Of a stretch of DNA of 64,000 nucleotides, positions 44,259 through 56,006 are shown in pieces. Where the stretch lies: NCBI RefSeq assembly GCF_902806685.2, contig NC_048550.1, positions 4,941,383 through 5,005,382 on the forward strand, written 5' to 3'. The stretch is from Maniola hyperantus. Taxonomy: Eukaryota; Arthropoda; Insecta; Lepidoptera; Nymphalidae. Each line of letters starts with the position of its first letter. Position 1 is the stretch's first letter. Made by a program: the position numbers and the translations under genes. Below the pieces are notes generated by a model. That model was given only the letters and a program-made list of their open reading frames with translations. It did not search any database and was not told the origin of the DNA.

Positions 44259-46191
44259 CAAAAATGAAAAAAATTACAGTTTCGGGTTCAGTATCGATTA
44301 TATAGTGCCCTCGAAAAAAAATTTTCAAAATATCTTCAATGTACAGAATTTGACCTGTTACAGTTTTATTATAAGTATTGATATTGATTGATATCGCTGT
44401 TGATTACAAAAAACGAATTAAAAAAAAAAAAAAAAAACTTGATTAAAATTAATTCAAAGAATTTGTTAGGGACAATTTTAAAATGTTAAAAAATAATGAA
44501 TAAAAAATTGAAATAACAGACTATACCTACTATCAATATCAATAGTAAAATTTATATCGATGTTAAAATAAACTCATATACCCACGAGTTAACTCCGAAG
44601 ATCATCTCCATTTACATTGAAAAGTGGCGTTGATTGGAACAATTTATCCATTAATTAAGTTTATTTCAATAAACTCAGTCTGATTCCTTGTTAATTGCCA
44701 GACACAATGAAGTGAAAAATCGGATGCAACCGAACTGCAACAGGAAATGCAAATTTATAGCCGGCACCAAGAAATTGGACAAATAGAATTTATGTAGTAA
44801 CGAAACTACCAATTTGTTTCTATGTCCGTTTTTTTCGTAAACTGTCAATTCCTAAGTCTTTTGTAGGTAATTTATACGCCTATATACTCGTATGTTAGCT
44901 AAACGTGATATATTTCAGAGGATTATACCTGCCAGATTTGGAATCAAGGATTTTCCAGTTTGGAGTTAGAAATTTTGGAGTCCTTTTTAAGTTAATATAT
45001 ACTATGAAAAAGGTTTAGAGAGTAAGATATTTTTATACGGTTTAGATTCTACAGGGCTGACATGTTTACTATGTAAGCAAATCTCTCTAAATGAAGATTA
45101 AAAAAAATTAAAAAAAATTGTATCGATTGCTAAGCAACTTTTTCGTAATGAGATACGAATAATATTTTTAAATTAAACTTTAAAGTATTAATGTTATTAT
45201 CATGTTACTTTAAAGTTTTAATGTTTAGCTTATCACTAAGTGGTTATTTTAGGTACTAAAATATCGGACGGCTTATGAAACGGTATAGCTGGCTCGTAGA
45301 CTACGAGTCAGATGCCTCTCAATTGTTTGGAAGTACTGTAGTAGAAACCGTTTACATAAGTAGTAATTATTTTTTATTGCTTAGGTATACGATATCAATT
45401 GAAGTCCCAAGGTTTGGGTTGGGAATACACGGGGTTAATGGTCACGACAAATAGTTTTTCGTGAATGTCTCTGTACCGTATCAAAATAGTTTTCTCTATG
45501 CCTATTTCGTAGATAAAGAAACTTAAAAAGGATTGAAAGGCTAAGTGATTCAAATCAAACAAAAAACAACGCCCAGCCCGAACCCTTGGACCTAGAAAGC
45601 TGAAATTTTGCGCAGAGGTTCGTTAAAGAAAGAAAAGAAAAAAAACCACGCCTATTTCTTTAATTGTATTGTTTACAATTTGAACACGGAATAAGGCCAG
45701 ATTTCTCAAAATTCCTACAGCAGCAAGCATAAGAACTCATTCGTAACATACATCTTTATCGGATTACGCATCAAACCTATTCCATTGTAAAACTGTTTAC
45801 CATCGGAACGGTCGACCGCTTTTAATTGTTCTATTTAAATACTCGGATGAATCATTAAGCCTTTGACTCCTGACTCGAATTTCTCTCGTATACCCCTCTC
45901 GCGGTGATTAAAAACGCATTTATGTTCGGTTATTGGATCTACGTGCCACTTTACTTCGTATTATCCCGCTCGCGTTTCATGAAAGTCAATATTGATGTCA
46001 TATGAAACCTCAAATAAGTTTAAATTGTGGAAGAAAAATGTTTTTCTTACAACGGATTATAATCCTCTGAATGTAACTTTTGTCTCGAACTTAAAAAACT
46101 TAGGTTACTTACAAGAAAAAAATTGGCAGTCTCTGGGGACTGCGGAGAGAAGTGAAAACTTAATACTGTGTTTTTTGGATTTCTAAATTAA
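44259..46191. other. no gene identified
   Basis: AT-rich. Around 45565-45650 (cgcccagcccgaacccttgg, gctgaaattttgcgcagagg) is a fragment of a Helitron-like repeat. Otherwise nothing. Confidence 0.4.
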
Positions 46192-46320
46192 TTGTAGTGC
46201 TGGACATAGGTCACTTATAGGAACTTCGTCTCGTCTGATGTCGTCCGTCTGCCTAATGTGGGATCTTCCAACGCTGCGCCTTCTGGTGCAAGGTCGCCAT
46301 TCCAGCTAGCCCGCTTCCAT
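46192..46320 (-). mobile_element. RTE-type LINE fragment
   Basis: gtctgatgtcgtccgtctgc, ccaacgctgcgccttctggt and gcaaggtcgccattcca are the reverse of the C-terminal coding end also seen at 36607 and 46729. Confidence 0.6.
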
Positions 46321-46728
46321 CTTATCATCATACCATTATTTGAGATCGCAGTCAAGGGCTAACTTGTAATGAAATAAAAAAAGACAAATGCAATGGAACT
46401 CTTAACTGTAGTGAACCCAGATCAGCTAATAAGACTTTCATACGTTTGTTAACAACTTTCATACGGAATGCTCAGCCGCAGCGCGTGACGTGACATCGGT
46501 ACCACCTTCAAACCTTCATAAAAGCACTTTGAATGCACCTTCAAAACGGAGCGTAGACTAAAGTTTTCTGCAGTTGAATACCGTGATAGTCATGTTTCGT
46601 ATATCGACTCATATACTAGGTAGGCTTCAGGTTTTTCCGCCCGCCTCGCAAACATATAGCATGATTTGCTAAGCTTTATCTGTACCTATGTAACAAACTG
46701 CACTTTGCACTTTGCAAAGTTAAAGTAT
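46321..46728. other. spacer between RTE fragments
   Basis: Mixed composition sequence; no gene or repeat recognised. Confidence 0.35.
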
Positions 46729-46842
46729 TGCGCCGCCTGAATCCAGCGGCTCCCTGCGACTCGTCTGATGTCGTCCGTCCACCTGGTGGTGGGGGAGGGG
46801 TCTTCTAACGCTGCGCCTTCCGGTGCGAGGTCGCCATTGGAA
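46729..46842 (-). mobile_element. RTE-type LINE fragment
   Basis: ttgcgccgcctgaatccagc, ggctccctgcgactcgtctg and tccacctggtggtgggggag; closely matches the corresponding part of 36607-36860. Confidence 0.7.
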
Positions 46843-47370
46843 CTAGTAAAGTTAACAATCAATTATTCCACGCCCTCTAGCCTTATTTGATTAAAGTAAT
46901 TTTTAATTAACAAAATTATTTTCAAACGAAATCCTATTACCGAAAACGAGCTTAATGTTAACACAATTTTAGAGTTTTTACTGAAAGAAAACCACTTTTT
47001 CATTAGCACTTAAATATTGAACACCCTCCGGCTCCGATTTCCGGTATTGCATCGTACATTTCCTGACTCCTAAAAGGCGACATTGCATTGACATCATAGA
47101 TAGGGTTGCCACCCTTCAAATCTTCCGGAACCTCCTGCTTTCGGATATTTTATAGAAAACCAAGGGCGGGCCGGCCTTAGTAGGTAGAGTTATAGCGCGG
47201 TGCCTGCTGTCTCTGATATGAAAATATTTTTTCATAATTCGTGAGAAACCTTCTCGCCCTCATTGACGATGAACATTTTTCTGAGTGCCAAAGTTCTAAA
47301 TCCGCAATAATGACCATGAAATCGTTTCTTTTCCAAATGTTTTTATTATTTGTCTTACTCTCAATACATG
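46843..47370. other. no gene identified
   Basis: Nothing recognised. Confidence 0.35.
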
Positions 47371-47668
47371 ATCATCATCATTAACTCATCACTGACTCAT
47401 TACTGAGCACGGGTTTCCTCTCAGAATGAAACGGGTTTGGTCTTAATCTACCAAGCTAGCTAAGTGTGGATTGGCCGAGTTCACACACCTTTGTGAACAT
47501 TATGGAGAACAGTCTCAGGCATGCCAGTTTCCTCACGATATTCTCTTTTACCGTTAAAGCAAGTGATAGGTACTTAATTGCTTAAAGCCACATAACTCCT
47601 AAAAGTTAGAGGTGCGTGCCGTATCGAACCCTAGATCCCAGACGTCTTAACCACTAGGCTATCACCGC
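47371..47668 (-). mobile_element. SINE family A, full length, minus strand
   Basis: atcatcatcattaactcatc, gagcacgggtttcctctcag and acacctttgtgaacattatg, then gtgcgtgccgtatcgaaccc, ending ccactaggctatcac. B-box region slightly shortened. Confidence 0.8.
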
Positions 47669-49789
47669 TCGAATATCGAGGTGAAATTTAATCACAGCCC
47701 TAATACGCTTTTGGGGCATTCCGCACGCCATTTTTATTTTGACATAATTCCGTTTTCAATTTCTAGCAAGCGTCGTTGGTGAGATTGGCGCGTAAAAGTC
47801 GCGTAAAACATTCGAGCGGTTGTGGCACGGTTACTCGCGACTGTTACCGGTTTATGCCATTGCAGAGTGTAAAGAGATAAGGTTCTTTATGTGTGTAATC
47901 ATTTTGTGTTACGACGGACTTTGTCGCTCGTGAGTGTTATTAAGGCATCCCCCGGCCCCCGGAGCTTTTATGCCGTGATTTTTAAGTGTGGGTTGGCACA
48001 ATGTGTGCATCTAAAACGCTGAAACGTTTGGGCATGAAAAATCGATTATGGATAATATCCAAACGCTGACGATCTCAAAACATGTTTTGAGATAGATTTT
48101 CATGTGATACAGTGGTAGTAAAAATAAAATACCCCAGAGGTTTGCGATAAATTAATTGCGCGGTTGACAAAATCGCGAAAGCATTTTATTTATTTGCTCT
48201 CTGTATTGAACCCTAGGTTAAACGAGTAAGCTCACAGTCATTTCTATTTTAAAAGTACAGTCGCTAAAATCGCACGTTTATCTTCCTGTTTTGAAACAAA
48301 ATAGCACATGTCGGTTCTCTCACGCGCATCAGGAGTGTTCCAGTGTGATTACGAATTTAAGCAGCCGCGCTAATATGAATGACAACGGGTCGACCTACTC
48401 GACATTCATTTCCCTCGACGCACCTCTCTTATAATAACTTACAAGTTACACGGCAACATCGCCTTAAGATACGAATATCGTACGTAGCATGGGTCGATGG
48501 GGATACCGAACCCACATAAACTGCTATAAACGTACAAAATATAATTGAATTTTTGCAACCAAATAAATTATTCCAATTCCAACGGATGCTCGTGACACCG
48601 ACACCTTTTTATGTAATGAAATTACTGTAAAACTGTAGTATAGTCTGGTATTCTTTTGAATAGTATAAAATTAGAGGAGGACAATTTTCGGCGTTTGAAT
48701 TGCTGAGCTCCAAATACTTTTATACATATCTGATGAAGGTGCAGGCTTTGGCGCCCTATAATCCAGATTCGACCCTTGAATACAAGCGAACGAGCGGGTG
48801 GCCGAGGTTGTAGAGTGGCCCTTCAATCAGCCCTTGCTTGCGGGCATGCGCGGGGGAGGAAGTACGCGGTGCGGCGGGGGGAGGAGCGGCCACGAGGACC
48901 TTTGACTCAGACTCTTTGACACGAGCCACTGGCGCACTCTTCAAGTAATGATTCATTCTGCTGATGACTGACGCGGCTAATGCGCCCGTTTCCCCCTCTA
49001 CAATATTTGGTTAAGGATTAAAGATGCGGTGGCTCTAATTTCATACGATTCTTTTTTCTTGTCTTTTTTTAAATTCATACTTTCCCCCCCACTAACATGG
49101 GATTTATGCAATTGAAATTATTGAACATTTCACTGTTACCTAACTTTTTCTAAGCACTGAAGCCTTTTTTATAAAAGTAGCTTAGGATCGCGACTTCGTC
49201 TCCTTCAATAATAATTTTGAATTATTGTTTTAAACATTAAGTATTAATTTTTTATTTATTCCTCGAGCTATTTACTGCGACCTCTTCATACGGGCACCTT
49301 TCTTCGATGTTTTCATTATATTCGATAGTTTTTTTTTACTATTGTTGATTCAGAGTTTAACGTGGAAGTACTTGACCGTAGAAACTGTTAGACAAAAATC
49401 TGTATACTGATATAATTAATACATAATAATATTATAATGATATAACGAATTCGTGGGATGAAATGTCGCAATGCACGCGCGACCGCGCCGCGACAAAGAG
49501 CCATTGTAGTCGCACTCGCAATTATGCGAGACAATGCCGATCCTGCTGCTGCAGTTTAAATCCACCAGCCACTGGCTGTATCAAAAACAATTCAATCGGA
49601 TTATCCAGTTTTAAATGAGATGATATTAAAATATTTGAGTCTGGATTATTTTTAAGGGTCATCGCAGGCAGCGACAAAATGTTCAAGTGCAGGTTTATCG
49701 CTCGGTACTGAACAGTCTGAGCACAACCAGTGCGACAGATATCTCACTCACGACTTTTGCATTGCTTTGTCGATGAAAAAGCAGGGTGT
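47669..49789. other. no gene identified; GC-richer unique patches
   Basis: Patches at 47745-47860, 48290-48450, 48770-48960 and 49450-49560 are richer in CpG than their surroundings and are not recognised as repeats. They could be regulatory regions or untranslated exons. A 66-codon minus-strand frame at 48756-48956 has no domain and is not called. Confidence 0.35.
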
Positions 49790-50020
49790 CTTCTAACGTT
49801 GCGCTTTTCGGTGCAACGTTGCCATTCCAGCACCCTTTGCACCCCAACGTCTATTGGTTTTTTGAATCATGTGCCCTGCCCATTGCCATTTCAGCTTGCT
49901 GAGCTATGTCGGTTACTCTGGTTCTCCAACGGATCTCCTCATTTCTGATTAGATCACGGAAAGAAACTCTAAGCATAGTTCTCGCCTGCATCGCCCGCTG
50001 AGTGACTGGGCTTTTTTATG
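49790..50020 (-). mobile_element. RTE-type LINE fragment, further upstream part
   Basis: cttctaacgttgcgcttttc and cattccagcaccctttgcac, then gcccattgccatttcagc and tcctcatttctgattagatc, the reverse of coding sequence just upstream of the C-terminal end. Frame decayed. Confidence 0.6.
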
Positions 50021-50469
50021 ACGCCCATTAGTTACCATACGATAAACCATATCGGATTCGTATTATGTCTTTACCTATATTGGCTTTACCTATATGAAAA
50101 TCCGAAGTCCAGTAAGTTACTAAATATTTAAAATAATAAGTAGGTATATTGTGAAACATAGCCGAATGGATTTCCAAGATTTATTGCAAAGTATTTTCAA
50201 TATTTCCTCGTTCCTGTATTCACAATACATACACTGCAGACGTCGTCAATATAGAATGTAATATATTCAGTTGATGGAAGCACGAAGGCGGTTCGTTATC
50301 ATGTCAAAGAAGCTATCATAATATTACCGGACTCATGCAAAGACTGCGGCCTGTTTGATGTCAGTCATGGACTAGGGATCCGTCTGATTTTATATTTTAA
50401 AGAATGGTAAAAATTATAGAAAATTGTTCCATTTTATTACCACTTAACACCGTTTAGATTACAGAGATA
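50021..50469. other. no gene identified
   Basis: AT-rich; nothing recognised. Confidence 0.35.
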
Positions 50470-50895
50470 AAAACCGGCCAAGTGCGAGTCAGGCTCACGC
50501 ACCGAGAGTTCCGTACTACAGTCGTATTTTTCGACATTTTGCACGAAAAATCAAAAAACTATTATGCATAAAAATAAATAAAAATCTGTTTTAGAATGCA
50601 CAGATAAAGCCCTTTTAAATAATACCCCACTTGATATAGTTATCCTACTTTGAAAATTGAAAATACCTACTAATTATTTATTCATGACCACAATTTAATT
50701 TTTTTGTGTGATGTAACCACAAATTCACGGTTTCAGATTTTTCCCCTAATATCTGCTATAAGACCTACCTACCTGCCAAATTTCATGATTCTAATTCAAT
50801 GGGAACTACCCTGTAGGTTTCTTGACAGACAGACAGACAACAAAGTGATCCTATAAGGGTTCCGTTTTTCCTTCGGAGGTACGGAACTCTAAAAA
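50470..50895 (+). repeat. ccggccaagtgcgagtc dispersed repeat, long copy
   Basis: aaaaccggccaagtgcgagt, gcaccgagagttccgtacta, ataagacctacctacctgcc, gacagacagacagacaacaa and aagggttccgtttttccttc, ending ggtacggaactct. The ttccgtac start and gtacggaac end are inverted relative to each other. Confidence 0.7.
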
Positions 50896-52344
50896 GATGT
50901 AAAATAAACCCGTGAAAGGGTTTTAATTGAAGGATACACTCAACCCGAACCATTCAAAGTTATGGTAAAGAATGCCTCAAAAATTGGATTAATCACATAC
51001 AACTTTTCGATTTGCATAACACAGGGTGAGTGAAACCACGGGTCATAGAAACGGTTTATATAGATATCCCTGTCAGAATATCCGGCTATATATACAAAAT
51101 CCTTTAGAAAAGTAGCCAAAATTACATGCAGTGGATGTTTAATTCACAGCAATGGCTTCTTATTCCGCATACAAAGCTTGACTGCATCGCCGCATATCAA
51201 AGTATGAAATAACATTTCCTTAATACATCTCGAATGACGTTGGAGTTTATGTAAATTGTAATACACGCCCGGAATATTTCGGTTCATGTGAAAATTTTGC
51301 TGTAATGCTTTTTAGGCATTCACACCATGTCTATACTAACGGCCGGATCTTGGAAAACATATTTTTAAAATATACTGACATGATTTTTAGACTTTTTGGT
51401 GTCTTTTTGGTAAAGGCGCTAAGCTTCTATTATAAGTATTCTATGAGATGAATAGCTGAACCGCCATGGCATTGCTCGCGTGCAATTTTAAAAATTAGCG
51501 AGGGAATGGAACGCCCAAAAATCTGGAAACACGTATTTCTTCATTTTTAACCGAAAGCTCAAACAGCAATTATCATGGATATACTATCTTGAAGAACGCC
51601 AACGTTAAGAATTTCAAGTTTAAGCTCTAGAGTTAATAATGATAGATTGGTATCTGGTCAGTCATTCAAGTATTTTTTTATGTAAAAGAAAGTTATAGCA
51701 AAGTTGTACCTAAATTGTAAATTCTGCGAATTTGCATTTATAATATTCCTCTTGATGATAGTGTATGCTACGCTCGATTATACGATTTACATTAGGTAAT
51801 TGTTATCACTACTCAATACTCACGGACGTATACTTAATCTGCATACCTACCTACCTATTATTATTTCTTCAAGCTTACATATTATGAAAAAGGCTGCATA
51901 AATTAAACCCCATCATATTTCACTTCTACACGTATATGTAGCAAATTACGGAGTCCGTACAAAGTCTAATGAAAATCCTCAATGAAAAATTTACTAAATT
52001 CGGTTAAGCCCTTAATGAACTTTAGCTGCAAAAGTATTAATTTCACCATTAATTTTGAGTAATTGCGCTCAAATTTAGTCGGATATTAACACTTTAAATT
52101 GTATTTATGTTTGTTTTTTGTCGAGGAATTTCCGCCTCAGCCTCTAATTGGAATTAACTGTGTATTATGATATATGAAAATGAAAATAAATAGGGTAGCG
52201 CAATTTGTATAATTTTGATATATTTCCAAGGTTTATATATTTTAAATTACAATCATCCGATGTTTACTAAGTATTCTACTATTTATGTAATAATATGTCT
52301 ACCTATGTGCTTTTTAATATTAATATTTATTGTCTTTGTTACAG
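50896..52344. other. no gene identified
   Basis: AT-rich, possibly intronic to the candidate transcript at 37926. Nothing recognised. Confidence 0.4.
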
Positions 52345-52397
52345 GTATGTCCGTGTGATTTATGTTTTGATGGTCTACTTATAAGGTACAAGAACAG
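52345..52397 (+). other. candidate 53-bp exon or recursive splice site
   Basis: tattgtctttgttacag is followed at once by GTATGT, that is an acceptor fused to a donor. A second good donor AACAG|GTAAGT follows 53 bp later. If used as an exon it is open in phase 0 (VCPCDLCFDGLLIRYKN), matching the phase of the first exon ending at 38080. Acceptor-donor fusion is the signature of recursive splice sites in long insect introns. No homology recognised. Confidence 0.35.
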
Positions 52398-52446
52398 GTA
52401 AGTATGTAATAAATAACTGAGAAATATAACTCAATATCAATTAGGT

Positions 52447-52631
52447 ACTAGAATAATGCCCGCAACAGGAGTTTTTAAGAATTCCATGGAAAATTATAAT
52501 TTTCTGGGATAAAATGTATGTGTCAATTCAGAACATAAGCTATCTCCATTTTAAACGGCCAAATTGGTTCCGTTATTGCGGCGAAATAGAGTAACAAACT
52601 TCCAAACTTTCACATTTATAATATTATTAAG
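52447..52631 (-). mobile_element. Helitron-type element, decayed, minus strand
   Basis: actagaataatgcccgcaac, gattttctgggataaaa-like core, ccaaattggttccgttattg and ttcacatttataatattatt. Confidence 0.6.
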
Positions 52632-53698
52632 ATTATTATCAGTCCAAAATTTGATTGCAGTCTTTGATAAAATAGGTAGAGGTATTTAAAGTAGAAAAGA
52701 ATGCATAAGAATAACCCAATTATTTTCACTTAAGTAGCCTAAATATTACATCAAAAGAATCTACAAGAGCACGTAAAGGCGATAAGCACGCATAGTCTTT
52801 AGTCGATTACCTCCCAAAGCCAACCTCGTAAACTATAGTGCATAAATTGAGGTCATATTGAGTCCCTTAGCCCCAGTACATTAAAGAATTAACCTTACAC
52901 AACCGCAGGTCAAGTGCTTTTGAATATCGATGAACTTTACTCCGCTACTTTCTTTTAGCAATATGGATGATGAATATATTATTTATTACTCGGTTTAACA
53001 TTACAATTTTAGTTTTATTAATGTATAAGAGACCGGCTTTACTCACGTATTTAGTCGACGCTAGCTCGACTAGTTTCGAACCCATCTAGGGTCCTTTTAC
53101 ACAGGGACTCAGTTTTAGTTTTTTTGTTCTAGTTTCACTACCTTAACAGTATATTGGTAGAGTTAAATGGAGATCTAAGGTCCAATTGCTAGACAGGAAA
53201 GTTACGTTAGTATATATACAGATGGACTGCATTGGACTGCAAGGCGAATTGCAGTTGGGATGCAGTTTTATTGCGATTGACTACATCGTAACTGTCGACC
53301 GACTGCGCAGTCCACGTGCAGTTCACACTGAATGCATTGAAAATTTTGCAGTCGGTTTACAGTCCAAATGCATTCCAACTGTGTAGAGCCTTATGATTAG
53401 TGTGACTTTGACCACCAATAACAAGTTAAGTGGATTATACAAGTTAAACTTAATTGTTCAATGATTAAGGTAAAAATTAAAATGTTTGTGCAAATTTAAC
53501 AAAATATACTAACTTGTACAATCCATTTTCATTTTATTAACTATTAAAGTTTAATCGTAACCTAACTTTAGTAACTTTAACTCTCTGAATATGCAACGAG
53601 ACTTTAGTAAGAAAAGGGAATATTATTTTTGTTCATCTTTGTTCATAAAACTTTAAACTAAGTATTCCTATACCACAAAAAACACCAGTAATCAGTAT
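52632..53698. other. no gene identified
   Basis: The segment 53226-53385 is rich in gcagt/actgc motifs in both orientations (ggactgcattggactgcaag at left, cggtttacagtccaaatgca at right). It is a probable decayed foldback element. Confidence 0.4.
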
Positions 53699-53923
53699 CC
53701 TCATTATAAACGCGAAAGTGTGTTTGTTTGTTGGTTTATTGGTTTGTTGGTTTGTCTTTCAATCACATAGCAATGGTGTAACAGATTGACGTGATTTTTT
53801 GCATAGGTATAGATAAAGACCTGGAGAGTGACAGGCTACTTTATATCCCGGAAAATCATAGAGTTCCCACGGGATTTTTAAAATCCTAATTCCACGCGGA
53901 CGAAGTCGTGGGCATCAGCTAGT
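53699..53923 (+). mobile_element. Helitron-type element, first of a tandem pair
   Basis: tcattataaacgcgaaagtg, a gttggtttattggtttg subfamily stretch, tatcccggaaaatcatagag, cccacgggatttttaaaatc and ccacgcggacgaagtcgtgg, ending gcatcagCTAGT at 53923. Confidence 0.8.
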
Positions 53924-54078
53924 ATTATTATAAATGCGAAAGTGTGTTTGTTAGTTGGATTGTTCTTCAATGACGCTGCAATGATTTTTTGCATGGATAT
54001 ACATAGATAAAGACCTGAGGAGTGACATAGGTTACTTTTTATCCCGGAAGATTAAAGAGGTCCCACGGGATTTTAAAC
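53924..54078 (+). mobile_element. Helitron-type element, second of a tandem pair, 3'-truncated
   Basis: Starts attattataaatgcgaaagt immediately after the CTAGT of the first copy and runs to cccacgggattttaaac. The CTAGT end is missing. Confidence 0.75.
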
Positions 54079-54120
54079 TTGAACATCATCTATATGGAAC
54101 ACAGTCATGTACCTATAGAC

Positions 54121-54267
54121 CGCGACAGGTCGACATAGCAATTGGGGTATGAGGCGGGCCGCCGCGCCGCGGTGCACGTCACCCGCGCTCACCTGCACTG
54201 GGTTAGCGCGGGGACTGTGCGGGTGTACGGAGCGTTCCCTCCCCGATTGCCATTTCGACCTGTCGCG
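54121..54267. mobile_element. GC-rich MITE, copy 1
   Basis: 147 bp. Left end cgcgacaggtcgacatagca; the right end cgattgccatttcgacctgt plus cgcg is its reverse complement. The interior (ggcgggccgccgcgccgcgg, gcgcggggactgtgcgggtg) is very GC-rich. Other copies at 57647 and 60891 and a half copy at 7540. Confidence 0.85.
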
Positions 54268-55820
54268 TAACTATACATACCTAGTATTTTATGTTGATAG
54301 AATTAGTCCATCGGAACTTGACTTCACTAAGATACTTACAGAATAGTTTCGCAAGCCGCTAAAAGGTGATCTAATCCTTTGGAATCTCTCAATATACGAG
54401 AACGAATATAATATAAATACATATTTGATATAAATAAGAATCACGTCCGTAATAATAAAGCGAAGGGTGGATTCCCTGCACGTTTGAAGGCTACTATTAC
54501 TTACCCGTAACTCGAATTGTTATTTGATGAATTCGGTTATTATTTATCGAGAATAAAATAAAAATATATAAACACTTCAATTAACTTTGATATGACCATT
54601 TAAATGTTTTTTGTACGATGACTTTAAAATATTTTAATTTAAAAATCGAATCGAATCGTATTGAACCTTTATTGAACTTAATTAATTTGAAACAAGATAA
54701 AGTTGAAAACTAAAACCCGACTACGATTGTCTTAATAAACGCTGAAATATTATAGTAAAATTGTGTCTCTGCTTTGCTCTGGTAAAACCTAAACTTAATA
54801 CCTACTACTTCCTACTAGTACTAGGATGTTATAACCATAATATCATTTTTAAAACTATGTACACGTTGTTAGGTATATCATAACATATTGCATGCAAATA
54901 GGCAGAATTTGGCTGTACCTTTTTGTTTTTGTAATATCTCTACTGTTTACCCATATTCGCAATAGAGAAATTTGAATTGAATTGAAACCTGTTAAATATA
55001 ATATTTTTATAAGTACTATGGATGTACAAAAAAGCTCTATGAATTTGAATTTTATCAAACTCTTACCACCGTAATTCTAAGAAGAATTTCCTTAGAAATA
55101 GCGAAGATTTTCACGCCATCAATGCCGATTCAATATCGGACCACTTACTAGGGTGCGAGGTACTCAAAGATAACTTTAGCACCAACAGTAACGTGAACCT
55201 TCACCCGGAAGAAACAACTTTTTTATTACACGAGACATCGAATAAAATGAAATGATTCGATCTCGAATATTCCTGCTCCTGTATTTTTAAAATCGAATAT
55301 CCTTTGAGAGCTCTTACAGATTCCGCGCCACAAAAAGTTCGGGGCAAGAAAAATTCTTGGCGCTGAAAATTTATAAGTTTCTCTCAATTTTTATAAGGAC
55401 CGTAACAAATTTGAGAAGGTCTGAAATGATTTTCCATTTTTAATTAATGTAAGAGATGCGCTGTACATATTTAAAATGTTATTGCTTAAGTATTTAAGTA
55501 AGATAATTAATTAATTTAATTTATTAAGTAAGATATTTTGGTAAACTAAAAACGTATTTATGTAGCTTTCTCTTATAATGTTAAAAAAATCGCAATCCGC
55601 GTTTATCTATTCTTTAAATTAAACGCATAAACATCTTCAGTTGCAATTTTACACCACCATAGAACATGTCATAAAATCATAACAGACATTTATCCTAATG
55701 TATGATAGTATAACACAATATTAATTTTTATTTTAGTTTACAGTAAGCCCTTTCCGTGCGAACTCTGGGCGGGTCAGCTAATCAAATTAATTAATCATAA
55801 ATTATATTTTTTATATTTAA
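54268..55820. other. no gene identified
   Basis: AT-rich; nothing recognised. Confidence 0.4.
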
Positions 55821-56006
55821 ACTAAATGTTACCCGTGAATACACCCGTGTGGATTTAGTTTTTCGGGATAAAATGTTGCTTATGTCATTTTCCAGGTCTT
55901 CAACTATATTCTTCGATCAGTCGAGCTATTACCCCGCAGCAGCGTGATGAAGGCCAAACCAACAAACAAACACACTCTTACATTTATTTTATAATATTAG
56001 TAGTGA
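55821..56006 (-). mobile_element. Helitron-type element, minus strand
   Basis: acccgtgaatacacccgtgt, gtttttcgggataaaatg, cattttccaggtcttcaact and ccaaaccaacaaacaaacac, ending tttataatattagta. Same subfamily as 11468 and 53699. Confidence 0.7.

Noticed and set aside
48756..48956. 66-codon GC-rich frame on the minus strand rich in Pro and Ala
   Set aside because: Low-complexity translation of a GC-rich patch; no domain or splice context.
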